From: Mediannikoviicoccus sp037890055
GTDB taxonomy: Bacteria; Bacillota; Clostridia; Tissierellales; Peptoniphilaceae
Reading direction: 5' to 3' (one strand)
DNA: 64,000 nucleotides
Assembly (NCBI GenBank): GCA_037890055.1
Contig: JBBKBD010000007.1
Each line of letters opens with the position of its first letter. The first letter of the stretch is position 1. This document shows positions 34,608 through 41,812 of this stretch, piece by piece. The position numbers were made by a program, and so were the translations under genes. Under the pieces are notes generated by a model, which was not told the DNA's origin, did not search any database, and was given only the letters and a program-made list of their open reading frames with translations.

Positions 34608-35307
34608 CCTAATTAAAGTAATGGAAAGTGAAGGCATAGAGTTAACTGAGGAATGTGCAGAAAAGTTTGAACAGTTTAGACAGACTCTTCTTGAAACAAA
34701 TAAGTATTTGAACCTAACTTCAATTACTGAAGATGAAGAAGTAAATTATAAACACTTTTTAGACTCCCTTCTTCCAATGAAAAAAATAGAATTTATAGAA
34801 AATGCCAAAGTCATAGATATAGGAACCGGTGGAGGTTTTCCAGGACTTCCTATGAAATTCTATAGAGATGATCTTGATATAACCCTTTTAGATTCACTTA
34901 ATAAGAGAATAAAGTTTTTGAAAGATACTATATATAAAATGGAACTATCGAAAATAGATGCAATCCATGGAAGAGCAGAAGAGCTTGGTAGACAAAAACA
35001 GTATCGTGAAGTGTATGATTACGCAATATCAAGAGCAGTTTCAAGACTTAACACATTGGTAGAGTATAGTTTACCATTTGTAAAAGTTGGAGGATACTTT
35101 ATATCCATGAAGGGACCTAGTGGAAAGGAAGAAGCGGAAGAAGCTAAAAATGCTATAAAATTATTAGGTGGAGAGATTGCAGATATAATAGAGTATCAAC
35201 TTGATTATGAAGACTCAGATAGAACTCTAGTAGTAATAAAAAAAATATCCCATACCCCAAAAAAATATCCACGAGGTGGAGGAAAACCAAAAAATAAACC
35301 ATTATAA
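34600..35307 (+). CDS. rsmG: 16S rRNA (guanine527-N7) methyltransferase RsmG
   Basis: A 235-residue SAM-dependent methyltransferase. The SAM motif is VIDIGTGGGFPGLPMKF, followed by LLDSLNKRIKFLKD and ISRAVSRLNTLVEYSLPFVK. The tail KKYPRGGGKPKNKPL is typical of the family. GAGGA lies upstream of the ATG at 34600. In many Firmicutes parA/parB or noc follow here; in this window they do not. Confidence 0.95.
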   Translation: MTSLIKVMESEGIELTEECAEKFEQFRQTLLETNKYLNLTSITEDEEVNYKHFLDSLLPMKKIEFIENAKVIDIGTGGGFPGLPMKFYRDDLDITLLDSLNKRIKFLKDTIYKMELSKIDAIHGRAEELGRQKQYREVYDYAISRAVSRLNTLVEYSLPFVKVGGYFISMKGPSGKEEAEEAKNAIKLLGGEIADIIEYQLDYEDSDRTLVVIKKISHTPKKYPRGGGKPKNKPL

Positions 35308-35345
35308 AAAGACCCTCAAAGGCATGCCCTTGAGGGTTATTTTAT
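35308..35345. terminator. Bidirectional terminator between rsmG and the propeller gene
   Basis: ACCCTCAA (35312-35319) and TTGAGGGT (35330-35337) pair, with GGC/GCC pairing inside, flanked by an A-run on the left and TATTTTATT on the right. It can end both the plus-strand rsmG transcript and the convergent minus-strand gene. Confidence 0.85.
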
Positions 35346-36439
35346 TCTATGGGAGAAAGATGTTTGAAGTCAGGTCCTTTAAGTAGTGAAATAAAAGATC
35401 TCTTCAACTTATCAATGGATGAATAGTATAAATGTACTGTATCGTCCTTTATCATAAAAGTAGATTTATATATAAGCCAATTATCAAAGCCAGCTTCAGA
35501 AGGTTCCAATACCTTAATTGGATTTACAAAATTTACTCCATCCTTCGATGTAAGGACAAATAATGCAGATGTATCCATTTTTCCATCGGGACAGTCCATG
35601 GTTAAGCAGTAGTAGGTATCCCCTATCTTCTGAACTTCCAAATGCCAAGGATGATAGTTTGCCCAAGATCCCTTTTCCATATTCATAGGAACGACGGGAG
35701 TAAAAGTTTTTAAATCCTTGGACTCAGTGTAAACATAGGCGTCCTCCCCTATATTCATATTCTTACGGTAGTAAATCTTGTAAGTGCCATCCTCATATAT
35801 AATAGAAGGTGCTCCAAGTCCATAACCACTTGTACCAAAGTCCATGATAACTTCAGGATCTGTAAAACTTTTTAAATCCTTTGTGGTCATTCTTAAAATT
35901 CTTGAAAGTCTTGTCTTCTTATTGGACTCCCTATACCAAAGCTCTAAAGTATCATCCTTTTTAAAAAGACATACATCTGAAAGATGGCAGTCTTGACTAG
36001 GCATAGTAAGAGGAGTTTTCAAATTAGGAATAGTTCTAAAGTTCACCCCATCATCAGAAACTACAATACTTGGATTTTCAGTAGAATCATTTAAAAAACT
36101 ATATGGTGTAAATGCTAAAATGTACTCATATCCAAACTTACGGCTTGAGTCGTGGAAAATTGAAGGATGTATAGCCTGATTATCCGTTTCCACATAAGTT
36201 GGAATATCTAAATGATTAGGAGCATTAAATAAAAGTCCCTCGTTAACTATTTTAGATCCTATATAATCATTTTCTTCAATTGGAGAAGTATTTGTAGGTT
36301 CAATTTTTGTTTTACTTGAATCAACAGTCTCTATTTTATTACTCTTATTAAAAATTGCATCATATTTATTTATATAAATGGAGCCAGCTATAATTAAAAG
36401 CGATAAGACTCCAACAAATAAAAATCTTTTCTTTTTCAA
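35342..36439 (-). CDS. Membrane-anchored beta-propeller protein, glycosidase-like (GH43/GH32 clan-like)
   Basis: About 365 residues with an N-terminal membrane anchor (FLFVGVLSLLIIAGSIYI), a short Ser/Thr/Pro-rich linker and an extracellular domain with repeated beta-propeller blades: HPSIFHDSSRKFGYEYILAF, PSIVVSDDGVNF, LELWYRES, GAPSIIYEDGTYKIYYRK, YHPWHLEVQKIGDTYYCL and TVHLYYSSID. Repeats of SxDGxNF and the aromatic blades look like five-bladed glycosidases of the GH43/GH32 kind. The catalytic acids cannot be assigned by eye, so it might only bind sugars. The TTG at 36439 follows GGGTGA by five bases; GTG at 36448 is an alternative. It is an unusual cargo gene so near the origin. Confidence 0.6.
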   Translation of the reverse strand: MKKKRFLFVGVLSLLIIAGSIYINKYDAIFNKSNKIETVDSSKTKIEPTNTSPIEENDYIGSKIVNEGLLFNAPNHLDIPTYVETDNQAIHPSIFHDSSRKFGYEYILAFTPYSFLNDSTENPSIVVSDDGVNFRTIPNLKTPLTMPSQDCHLSDVCLFKKDDTLELWYRESNKKTRLSRILRMTTKDLKSFTDPEVIMDFGTSGYGLGAPSIIYEDGTYKIYYRKNMNIGEDAYVYTESKDLKTFTPVVPMNMEKGSWANYHPWHLEVQKIGDTYYCLTMDCPDGKMDTSALFVLTSKDGVNFVNPIKVLEPSEAGFDNWLIYKSTFMIKDDTVHLYYSSIDKLKRSFISLLKGPDFKHLSPIE

Positions 36440-36506
36440 ATGTATCACCCATTAAATGATATCATATTTTTGGACTTTAAGATATTACAAAATTATTAAG
36501 ATTGAT

Positions 36507-36755
36507 TGTGGATAACTTTGTGGATATTTATAGGATAAACCTGTGGATAACTTTGTGGATAAGTAAGTGATTAGTATAAGTTAGACTGTATGAGTAAAAT
36601 TAAAAATTAGAAATAAAACAGAGATATTAAAAGAGCTAAAAATACACATTAAAATGTGTATGAGTAATTTTATATTCTATTATGTAAATGAATTAAAAAA
36701 ATGAAAAATTTGTTTTTGTGGATAAAATTTATTCACAAAAGTAAAATGTGGATAA
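36507..36755. promoter_or_regulatory. Second dense DnaA-box cluster
   Basis: Five perfect TGTGGATAA boxes lie at 36507-36515, 36542-36550, 36554-36562, 36717-36725 and 36747-36755, with near-matches at 36519-36527 and 36729-36737. A 20-base unit starting TGTGGATAACTTTGTGGATA is present twice, 35 bases apart (36507, 36542), giving two pairs of boxes with 12-base spacing. The region holds no gene. It is about 8 kb from oriC and next to parS sites. A DnaA-titrating or origin-regulating locus is the simplest idea; the remaining bases up to 36838 show nothing recognisable. Confidence 0.8.
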
Positions 36756-36838
36756 AGTTAGAATTTTAAAATAAGATAACAGATAAAAAAATAGTATATT
36801 GATGGTAAATTTAAAAATAGTTAAAAAGATAAAAGAAA

Positions 36839-36854
36839 TGTTTCACGTGAAACA
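36839..36854. promoter_or_regulatory. parS site 1
   Basis: TGTTTCACGTGAAACA is a perfect match to the bacterial parS palindrome bound by ParB (Spo0J). Confidence 0.93.
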
Positions 36855-36875
36855 GTGTTTCGAATTGAATTAAAA

Positions 36876-36891
36876 TGTTTCACGTGAAACA
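36876..36891. promoter_or_regulatory. parS site 2
   Basis: A second perfect TGTTTCACGTGAAACA, 37 bases after the first, close to 3' end of the cinA-like gene. Confidence 0.93.
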
Positions 36892-36895
36892 TAAA

Positions 36896-37438
36896 TTAAG
36901 CAAGAAATACTTTGCCTACATTTAATTTACTTCCTTCATAATCCTCTATTATTTTTTTACTTAAATAAAAAGAAAGGTTCACAACTTTTCTTCTGACTTC
37001 ATTTCTGGATCCTTTGATAGATAACCTATAGAGATTTTCTGAATCTTTATATCCTATGCCAAGATATACCAATCCACTATTTTCTCCTGGCCCAGCATAT
37101 CCCGTAGCTACAATATTTAAATTAGAATTTGAAATCTCGCTTAATCCTCGTAACATTTCATTTGCTGTTTCAAAACTTACAGCAGTATGTTTCTTTAATG
37201 TTTCACGTGAAACATTTAATAGTTTCATTTTAACTTCCTCTGTATAAGTTACTGCGCCTAATTCTAAAACATTACTTGCACCAGCAATATTTGCTATGGA
37301 AGCTGCTATTAATCCTGCAGTTAGTGACTCTCCTGTGGAAACGGTTATTTTATTATCTATTAAAAAAGGAACAAAAGATTCTTCTAAATTTAATGAACTT
37401 TTAAATTCTTTTACTTCCTTTAATACTGTGTATTTCAT
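36896..37438 (-). CDS. CinA C-terminal domain protein (nicotinamide-nucleotide amidase-like)
   Basis: A 180-residue protein consisting of only the CinA C-terminal domain (PncC fold). The core motifs are TVSTGESLTAGLIAASIANIAGAS, shown in part as STGESLTAGLIAASIA, then GAVTYTEEVKMKLLNV and VATGYAGPG. In PncC enzymes this domain deamidates nicotinamide mononucleotide for NAD recycling. The GPGE after YAGPG is close to the family GPGG. The start at 37438 follows GGTGA; an in-frame TTG at 37450 is less likely. A perfect parS site (37199-37214) lies inside and encodes NVSRET. Confidence 0.8.
   Translation of the reverse strand: MKYTVLKEVKEFKSSLNLEESFVPFLIDNKITVSTGESLTAGLIAASIANIAGASNVLELGAVTYTEEVKMKLLNVSRETLKKHTAVSFETANEMLRGLSEISNSNLNIVATGYAGPGENSGLVYLGIGYKDSENLYRLSIKGSRNEVRRKVVNLSFYLSKKIIEDYEGSKLNVGKVFLA
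37199..37214. promoter_or_regulatory. parS site 3, inside the cinA-like gene
   Basis: Perfect TGTTTCACGTGAAACA within coding sequence; on the minus strand it encodes Asn-Val-Ser-Arg-Glu-Thr in frame. Together with two sites at 36839-36891, it makes a ParB-loading zone. Confidence 0.93.
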
Positions 37439-37486
37439 TTTATCACCCAATTAGATTATAACTCAGTTCTTTTAATTTAAAAACCT

Positions 37487-37515
37487 TTGTTATATTGACT
37501 AGCATGTTATATAAT
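37487..37515 (+). promoter_or_regulatory. Promoter of the walJ-rlmH operon
   Basis: TTGTTA (37487-37492) and TATAAT (37510-37515) are separated by 17 bases, 30 bases ahead of the walJ-like start. Confidence 0.6.
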
Positions 37516-37545
37516 GATGAATGGACAAAATAGGAGTTGATATAA

Positions 37546-38337
37546 ATGAAGTTTACATCACTTTCCAGTGGCTCTTCAGGAAATTCCTTATTAATAGAAA
37601 CTAACAAAACAAGAATTTTAGTAGACGCAGGCTTTACAGGCAAAAGACTGGAAGCTTTGATTAAAGACGCAGGTGTATTACCTGAGACTATAGATGCAAT
37701 ACTTGTCACTCATGAACACAATGATCATATTAAGGGAGCTGGCGTTATGAGTAGACGCTTCAACATACCGATTATTGCAAATGAAGAGACTTGGATAGCT
37801 ATGATTAAAAAGATAGGTCCAATTAAAGACAATAATATTTTAGTTTTTAAAAATGATTATGATTTTACTCTAAGAGATTTGGATATTCATCCATTTAGCA
37901 CTTTTCATGACGCTGCCAACAGCTGTGGTTTTGCAATTAATCATGGAAAAAAGAAAATATCTATAATGACAGATACAGGAACTGTAAATGAAAGAATAAA
38001 GAGACAATTACTCGGCTCAGATGTTTTGTTTATAGAGTCAAATCATGATCCAATTATGCTAATGAATGGACCTTATATACCGGCATTAAAGAGAAGAGTT
38101 GCTTCAACAAGAGGTCATTTATCAAACCTTGACTGCGCTTACACCCTTGAAGAGGTTCTTAGTGGAAATGGAGAAAAAGTTATTCTTGCACATTTGAGTG
38201 GAGAAAATAATACAGCAGAAATAGCCTATAACACAGTTTCAGATCATTTAATAGATTTGGGACTAGATATAAATAGAGATATTTCTCTAACTGTGGCAGA
38301 TAGAAATGGCGTAAGTAATAGGATTGATATAAAATGA
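37546..38337 (+). CDS. walJ: MBL-fold metallohydrolase, WalJ/YycJ-like
   Basis: A 263-residue metallo-beta-lactamase-fold protein. The signature is LVTHEHNDHIKGAGVM (HxHxDH), with STFHDAANSCGF and MTDTGTVNERI and LAHLSGENN supplying further ligands, and FTSLSSGSSGNSLLIET at the front as in YycJ/WalJ. In Bacillus this 5'-3' exonuclease-like protein is linked to cell-wall homeostasis and mismatch repair and lies in the walRK operon; here no walRK is present. A GGAGTTGAT ribosome site precedes the start, and it overlaps rlmH by four bases. Confidence 0.88.
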   Translation: MKFTSLSSGSSGNSLLIETNKTRILVDAGFTGKRLEALIKDAGVLPETIDAILVTHEHNDHIKGAGVMSRRFNIPIIANEETWIAMIKKIGPIKDNNILVFKNDYDFTLRDLDIHPFSTFHDAANSCGFAINHGKKKISIMTDTGTVNERIKRQLLGSDVLFIESNHDPIMLMNGPYIPALKRRVASTRGHLSNLDCAYTLEEVLSGNGEKVILAHLSGENNTAEIAYNTVSDHLIDLGLDINRDISLTVADRNGVSNRIDIK

Positions 38338-38810
38338 ATGTTAAAGTTATAACAATTGGAAGTGTAAAAGAGAGTTTTATACGAGATGGTATAGCTGAAT
38401 TTAAAAAGAGAATTAAACCCTATGCTAATCTAGAGGAAATTGAATTAAAAGAAACATTAATAACTGATGAAAGTAGTTCCAATATTGAAAAGGCATTAGA
38501 TGACGAAGCTGATAAAATATTATCAAAGATTAGCAACAGAGACTATGTAATAGCTCTGGATGTTAAAGGAAGGCAATATGACAGTGAAGAATTTTCTAAA
38601 AAGCTTGAGGAGCTTAAAATTGACGGTTATAACGACTTTGTCTATATAATTGGCTCATCATATGGACTAAGTGAGAAAATTAAAAATAGAGCCAATTTAA
38701 AGCTATCTTTTTCTAAGTTCACTTTTCCACATCAGTTAATGAAGTTGATATTATTTGAACAAATTTATAGATGGATTAAGATTTCTAAAAATGAGCCCTA
38801 CCACAAGTAG
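38334..38810 (+). CDS. rlmH: 23S rRNA (pseudouridine1915-N3) methyltransferase RlmH
   Basis: A 158-residue SPOUT methyltransferase. Features seen are DYVIALDVKGRQYDSEEF, the knotted region FVYIIGSSYGLSEKIKN and the C-terminal FPHQLMKLILFEQIYR. Length is normal, and the walJ-rlmH order is common in Firmicutes near the origin. The stop codon lies in a terminator stem. Confidence 0.96.
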   Translation: MNVKVITIGSVKESFIRDGIAEFKKRIKPYANLEEIELKETLITDESSSNIEKALDDEADKILSKISNRDYVIALDVKGRQYDSEEFSKKLEELKIDGYNDFVYIIGSSYGLSEKIKNRANLKLSFSKFTFPHQLMKLILFEQIYRWIKISKNEPYHK

Positions 38811-38820
38811 GGCTTATTTA
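38794..38820 (+). terminator. Intrinsic terminator of rlmH
   Basis: AGCCCTAC (38794-38801) and GTAGGGCT (38807-38814) pair around CACAA, followed by TATTTA. The stem overlaps the rlmH stop codon. Confidence 0.75.
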
Positions 38821-38862
38821 GTTAAGTATTAATTCATGGTATACTAATAATGAGGTGTTAAT

Positions 38863-39729
38863 TTGGCTGATAATGGTTTACAAAATGGCTTTTGTCCTCA
38901 AATGGTTGTAACAGAAGAATTAAAATCATTGGAAGATATTGAGAGAGCCATTATTAAAAGATATAGAAAACATATATGGTCCAAGTTTATTAAAGCTATT
39001 AAGGAATACGATTTGATACAGGATAATGACAAAATTGCCATTGCCATATCCGGTGGAAAGGACAGTTTGCTATTGGCAAAATTATTTCAAGAGTTACAAA
39101 AGAATGGCAAGAACAACTTTGAGCTGGAATTTATTGCAATGGATCCTGGATATCATGAAGATATAAGAGTTCTTTTAGAAGAAAATTGCAAATATTTAGA
39201 TATTCCTGTAACTATTTACGATTCAGATATTTTTAAGGTTGCAGATAAAATTTCTTCAGACTATCCATGCTATATGTGTGCAAGGATGAGAAGGGGTTCA
39301 CTATATGCAAAGGCAAAGGAACTTGGATGCAATAAACTTGCCCTGGGACATCACTTTGATGACGTTATAGAGACAAATATGTTAAACATACTCTGTGCAG
39401 GTAATTTCAAGACGATGATGCCAAAACTAAAGGCTCAAAACTTTGACGATATGGAAATTATAAGGCCAATGTACCTTATAAGAGAAGAAAGTATTATAAG
39501 ATGGATGAGCTATACAGGCCTTATGCCGTTGAACTGCGCATGTATGGTGGCTGCAAAAAAGATTGGCTCAACTAGACATAGAATTAAAGATCTTATTAAA
39601 CAACTTGAAGATGACGGCTTCACAAATGTTGCAATAAATATATTTAGATCTTGCGAAAACGTAGATATGGACAGAATACTTGGGTATATAAATGAAGATG
39701 GAAAACATTCATTTTTAGATAATTATTAG
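38863..39729 (+). CDS. TtcA-like tRNA thiolation / PP-loop ATPase
   Basis: A 288-residue PP-loop protein. The ATP pyrophosphatase motif is AISGGKDSLLLAKL; the CxxC at YMCARMRRG and the CAC in LNCACMVAAK provide the cluster cysteines of TtcA-type enzymes, and LALGHHFDDVIETNMLNIL is diagnostic. TtcA makes 2-thiocytidine at tRNA position 32; relatives of this family in Firmicutes have variable substrates, so the exact product is not certain. The start is TTG at 38863 after GAGGTG. It is followed ten bases later by the flavodiiron protein gene. Confidence 0.82.
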   Translation: MADNGLQNGFCPQMVVTEELKSLEDIERAIIKRYRKHIWSKFIKAIKEYDLIQDNDKIAIAISGGKDSLLLAKLFQELQKNGKNNFELEFIAMDPGYHEDIRVLLEENCKYLDIPVTIYDSDIFKVADKISSDYPCYMCARMRRGSLYAKAKELGCNKLALGHHFDDVIETNMLNILCAGNFKTMMPKLKAQNFDDMEIIRPMYLIREESIIRWMSYTGLMPLNCACMVAAKKIGSTRHRIKDLIKQLEDDGFTNVAINIFRSCENVDMDRILGYINEDGKHSFLDNY

Positions 39730-39738
39730 GAGGATATT

Positions 39739-40944
39739 ATGAACAGTATATGCAAAGAAATCCTATCAGATTTGTACTATATAGGTGCAAATGATAGGGA
39801 AACAGAGTTATTTGAAAATATGTTACCACTACCTAGAGGGGTATCATACAACTGCTACTTGATTAAAGATGAAAAAACAGCACTTTTAGACACTATTAGA
39901 ATTAATAAGTCAGGTGGATTCATTGAAAATATTAGAAATATTTTAGACGGAAGAACTCTTGACTATCTTGTAGTGCAACATATGGAGCCAGACCACTCAG
40001 GTTGCATCAAAGAAGTTTTAGAAGTTTATCCAGATGTTGTAATCGTTGGAAACAAGAGAACAAGAACCATGTTATACGATTTATTAGAACTAGAACTTTC
40101 AGATGAAAAGTTTATGGAAGTAAATAATGGAGACGTACTAAAACTTGGTAAGAGAGAACTTAACTTTGTAATGACTTCAATGGTACACTGGCCAGAGTCC
40201 ATGGTAAGTTATGAACCAACTGATAAAGTGCTATTCTCACAAGATATATTTGGTGGATTTGGTACATTGGACGGAGCAATATTCGATGACCAAGCGGACT
40301 ACTCAATTTACCAATCAGAAACAAGAAGATACTATGCAAACATCGTTGGAAAGTACTCAATGGTTGCTGCAAAGGCAGTGGAAGCAGTTAAAGGTCTAGA
40401 TATTGATATAATTTGCCCTGTTCATGGCTTTGTATGGAGAAAGAATCCAGAAATAATCATAGAAGATTATAGAAAATGGTCAAACTACGAAACAGAAGAA
40501 GGTGTTGTTATAGTTTATGGTTCAATGTATGGAAATACAGAATCTATGGCAGACCACCTTGCACAGTTTTTAGCAGAAGAAGGAGTTAGAAATGTACAGA
40601 TATTTGACTGTTCAAAGACTCACTTCTCATATATAATATCCGAAATTTGGAAGTACAAAGGACTTATACTAGGTTCAGCAACATATGACAACTCAGTATA
40701 TCCAAATATGTATAATTTACTAAATCTATTGAAACACAATAAGATTAAAAACCACGCTCTTGGAATATTCGGTTCATACGGATGGAGCGGTGGAGCAGTT
40801 AAGGATATAAAGGCATTTGCAGAGGGAAGCGCTTTTGATTTAACAGAAACCATTGTAGAAGCAAGAGGAACAATGCACGAAGAGGAACTTGAAGGACTAA
40901 GAAAAATGGCTAAAGAAATGGCTGAAAAAGTTCTTGAAAAATAA
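39739..40944 (+). CDS. FprA family A-type flavoprotein (flavodiiron)
   Basis: A 401-residue flavodiiron protein that reduces oxygen (and in some cases NO) to harmless products in anaerobes. The N-terminal metallo-beta-lactamase-like diiron domain includes VVQHMEPDHSGCIKEV, and CPVHGFVWRKNPE; the C-terminal flavodoxin domain has VIVYGSMYGNTESMADHL and LGSATYDNSVYPNM. No rubredoxin domain is attached. AGGAGG upstream of the ATG. It probably shares a transcript with the TtcA-like gene. Confidence 0.92.
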   Translation: MNSICKEILSDLYYIGANDRETELFENMLPLPRGVSYNCYLIKDEKTALLDTIRINKSGGFIENIRNILDGRTLDYLVVQHMEPDHSGCIKEVLEVYPDVVIVGNKRTRTMLYDLLELELSDEKFMEVNNGDVLKLGKRELNFVMTSMVHWPESMVSYEPTDKVLFSQDIFGGFGTLDGAIFDDQADYSIYQSETRRYYANIVGKYSMVAAKAVEAVKGLDIDIICPVHGFVWRKNPEIIIEDYRKWSNYETEEGVVIVYGSMYGNTESMADHLAQFLAEEGVRNVQIFDCSKTHFSYIISEIWKYKGLILGSATYDNSVYPNMYNLLNLLKHNKIKNHALGIFGSYGWSGGAVKDIKAFAEGSAFDLTETIVEARGTMHEEELEGLRKMAKEMAEKVLEK

Positions 40945-40950
40945 TAAAAA

Positions 40951-40982
40951 ACTTAGGGAGATGAATTTCATCTCCCTAAGTA
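40951..40982. terminator. Terminator between the flavodiiron gene and the ABC cassette
   Basis: Two 15-base arms (40951-40965 and 40967-40981, ACTTAGGGAGATGAA and its complement) form a perfect hairpin. An A-run lies on the left, so the poly-U terminator works for the minus-strand ABC cassette; the stem overlaps the ATPase stop. In the plus direction no T-run follows, but the stem may still stop or protect the flavodiiron transcript. Confidence 0.8.
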
Positions 40983-41812
40983 AACATATCAAAATATTCA
41001 TTTTTTAAAGAATCCCTTAGATTTAAAATACTAGAAATTTCAATATTATTTTCAACAAGTATTCCCAATACATCATTTAAATTCTTATTACTTATTATTA
41101 ATTCATTTTCTATTTTCAACAAATTCTTTGACTTAAGCAAATCAACAGCTTTTAAATCATTATCTGTAATTAATTTTAAAGAATCTAATGCATAAGAGTG
41201 GTATTCTATTATTTCTCCATCCTTTAAAAAAAGTATATCTTCAGTTAAATCATTTACATCATCTAAAATATGTGAGGATAGAATTATTCCTTTAGTTTCA
41301 GCTAATTTTAGCAATAGAGATTTCATTTTCTTTACAGATCCTGGATCTAGACCAGAAAGAGGTTCATCCAATAAAACATATTTTGTATCTGGAAGAATTG
41401 ACAATGCTATCATAGATCGGTTTTTCATGCCTAAACTATAGGTTTTAATCTTATCATTACAAAAATGTGATACATCTGTTAGGTCCATTATCTCTTTAAT
41501 TTTATTTTTAGATATTCCATATATCTTAGCAATATAATTTAAATAATCATATAAAGTCATTTCCCTATCCAAAATTGTATGGTCACCTAAAAAAGTCAAA
41601 TGCTTTAGGATTTCTCTATTGTTAAAGTCTTCTCCGTCAACCATAATACTTCCCTTAGCTGAAAGTTTCTGGGATATGCAGTTTAGTAATGTTGTTTTAC
41701 CTGCACCATTTGGAGCTACTAGGGCTTTAATACCTTTATCTAAATTAAAAGATACATTTGTCAAAACTTTTTTATTTTCATAGTTAAAATTTAAATTTCT
41801 AATTTCAAGCAT
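40976..41812 (-). CDS. ABC transporter ATP-binding protein
   Basis: A 278-residue stand-alone ATPase of the drug/bacteriocin-export type. Walker A is LVAPNGAGKTTLLNCIS, the Q-loop is in LTFLGDHTI, the signature is a weak IKTYSLGMKNRSMIALS instead of LSGGQ, Walker B is KYVLLDEPLSGLDPGS and the switch is IILSSHILDD. About 60 extra residues at the C terminus have no known motif. AGGAG precedes the start, which overlaps the permease gene by 22 bases, so the two are made together. It is the energy subunit for the 832-residue permease. Confidence 0.85.
   Translation of the reverse strand: MLEIRNLNFNYENKKVLTNVSFNLDKGIKALVAPNGAGKTTLLNCISQKLSAKGSIMVDGEDFNNREILKHLTFLGDHTILDREMTLYDYLNYIAKIYGISKNKIKEIMDLTDVSHFCNDKIKTYSLGMKNRSMIALSILPDTKYVLLDEPLSGLDPGSVKKMKSLLLKLAETKGIILSSHILDDVNDLTEDILFLKDGEIIEYHSYALDSLKLITDNDLKAVDLLKSKNLLKIENELIISNKNLNDVLGILVENNIEISSILNLRDSLKNEYFDMFT

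Noticed and set aside
36839..37214. CRISPR-like short palindromic repeats
   Set aside because: The three identical 16-base units are parS sites at irregular distances; there are no equal spacers and no cas genes.
40951..40982. Intrinsic terminator for the flavodiiron gene
   Set aside because: The hairpin is perfect, but no T-run follows in the plus direction; the T-run exists only for the minus-strand cassette, so it is recorded as mainly serving that.
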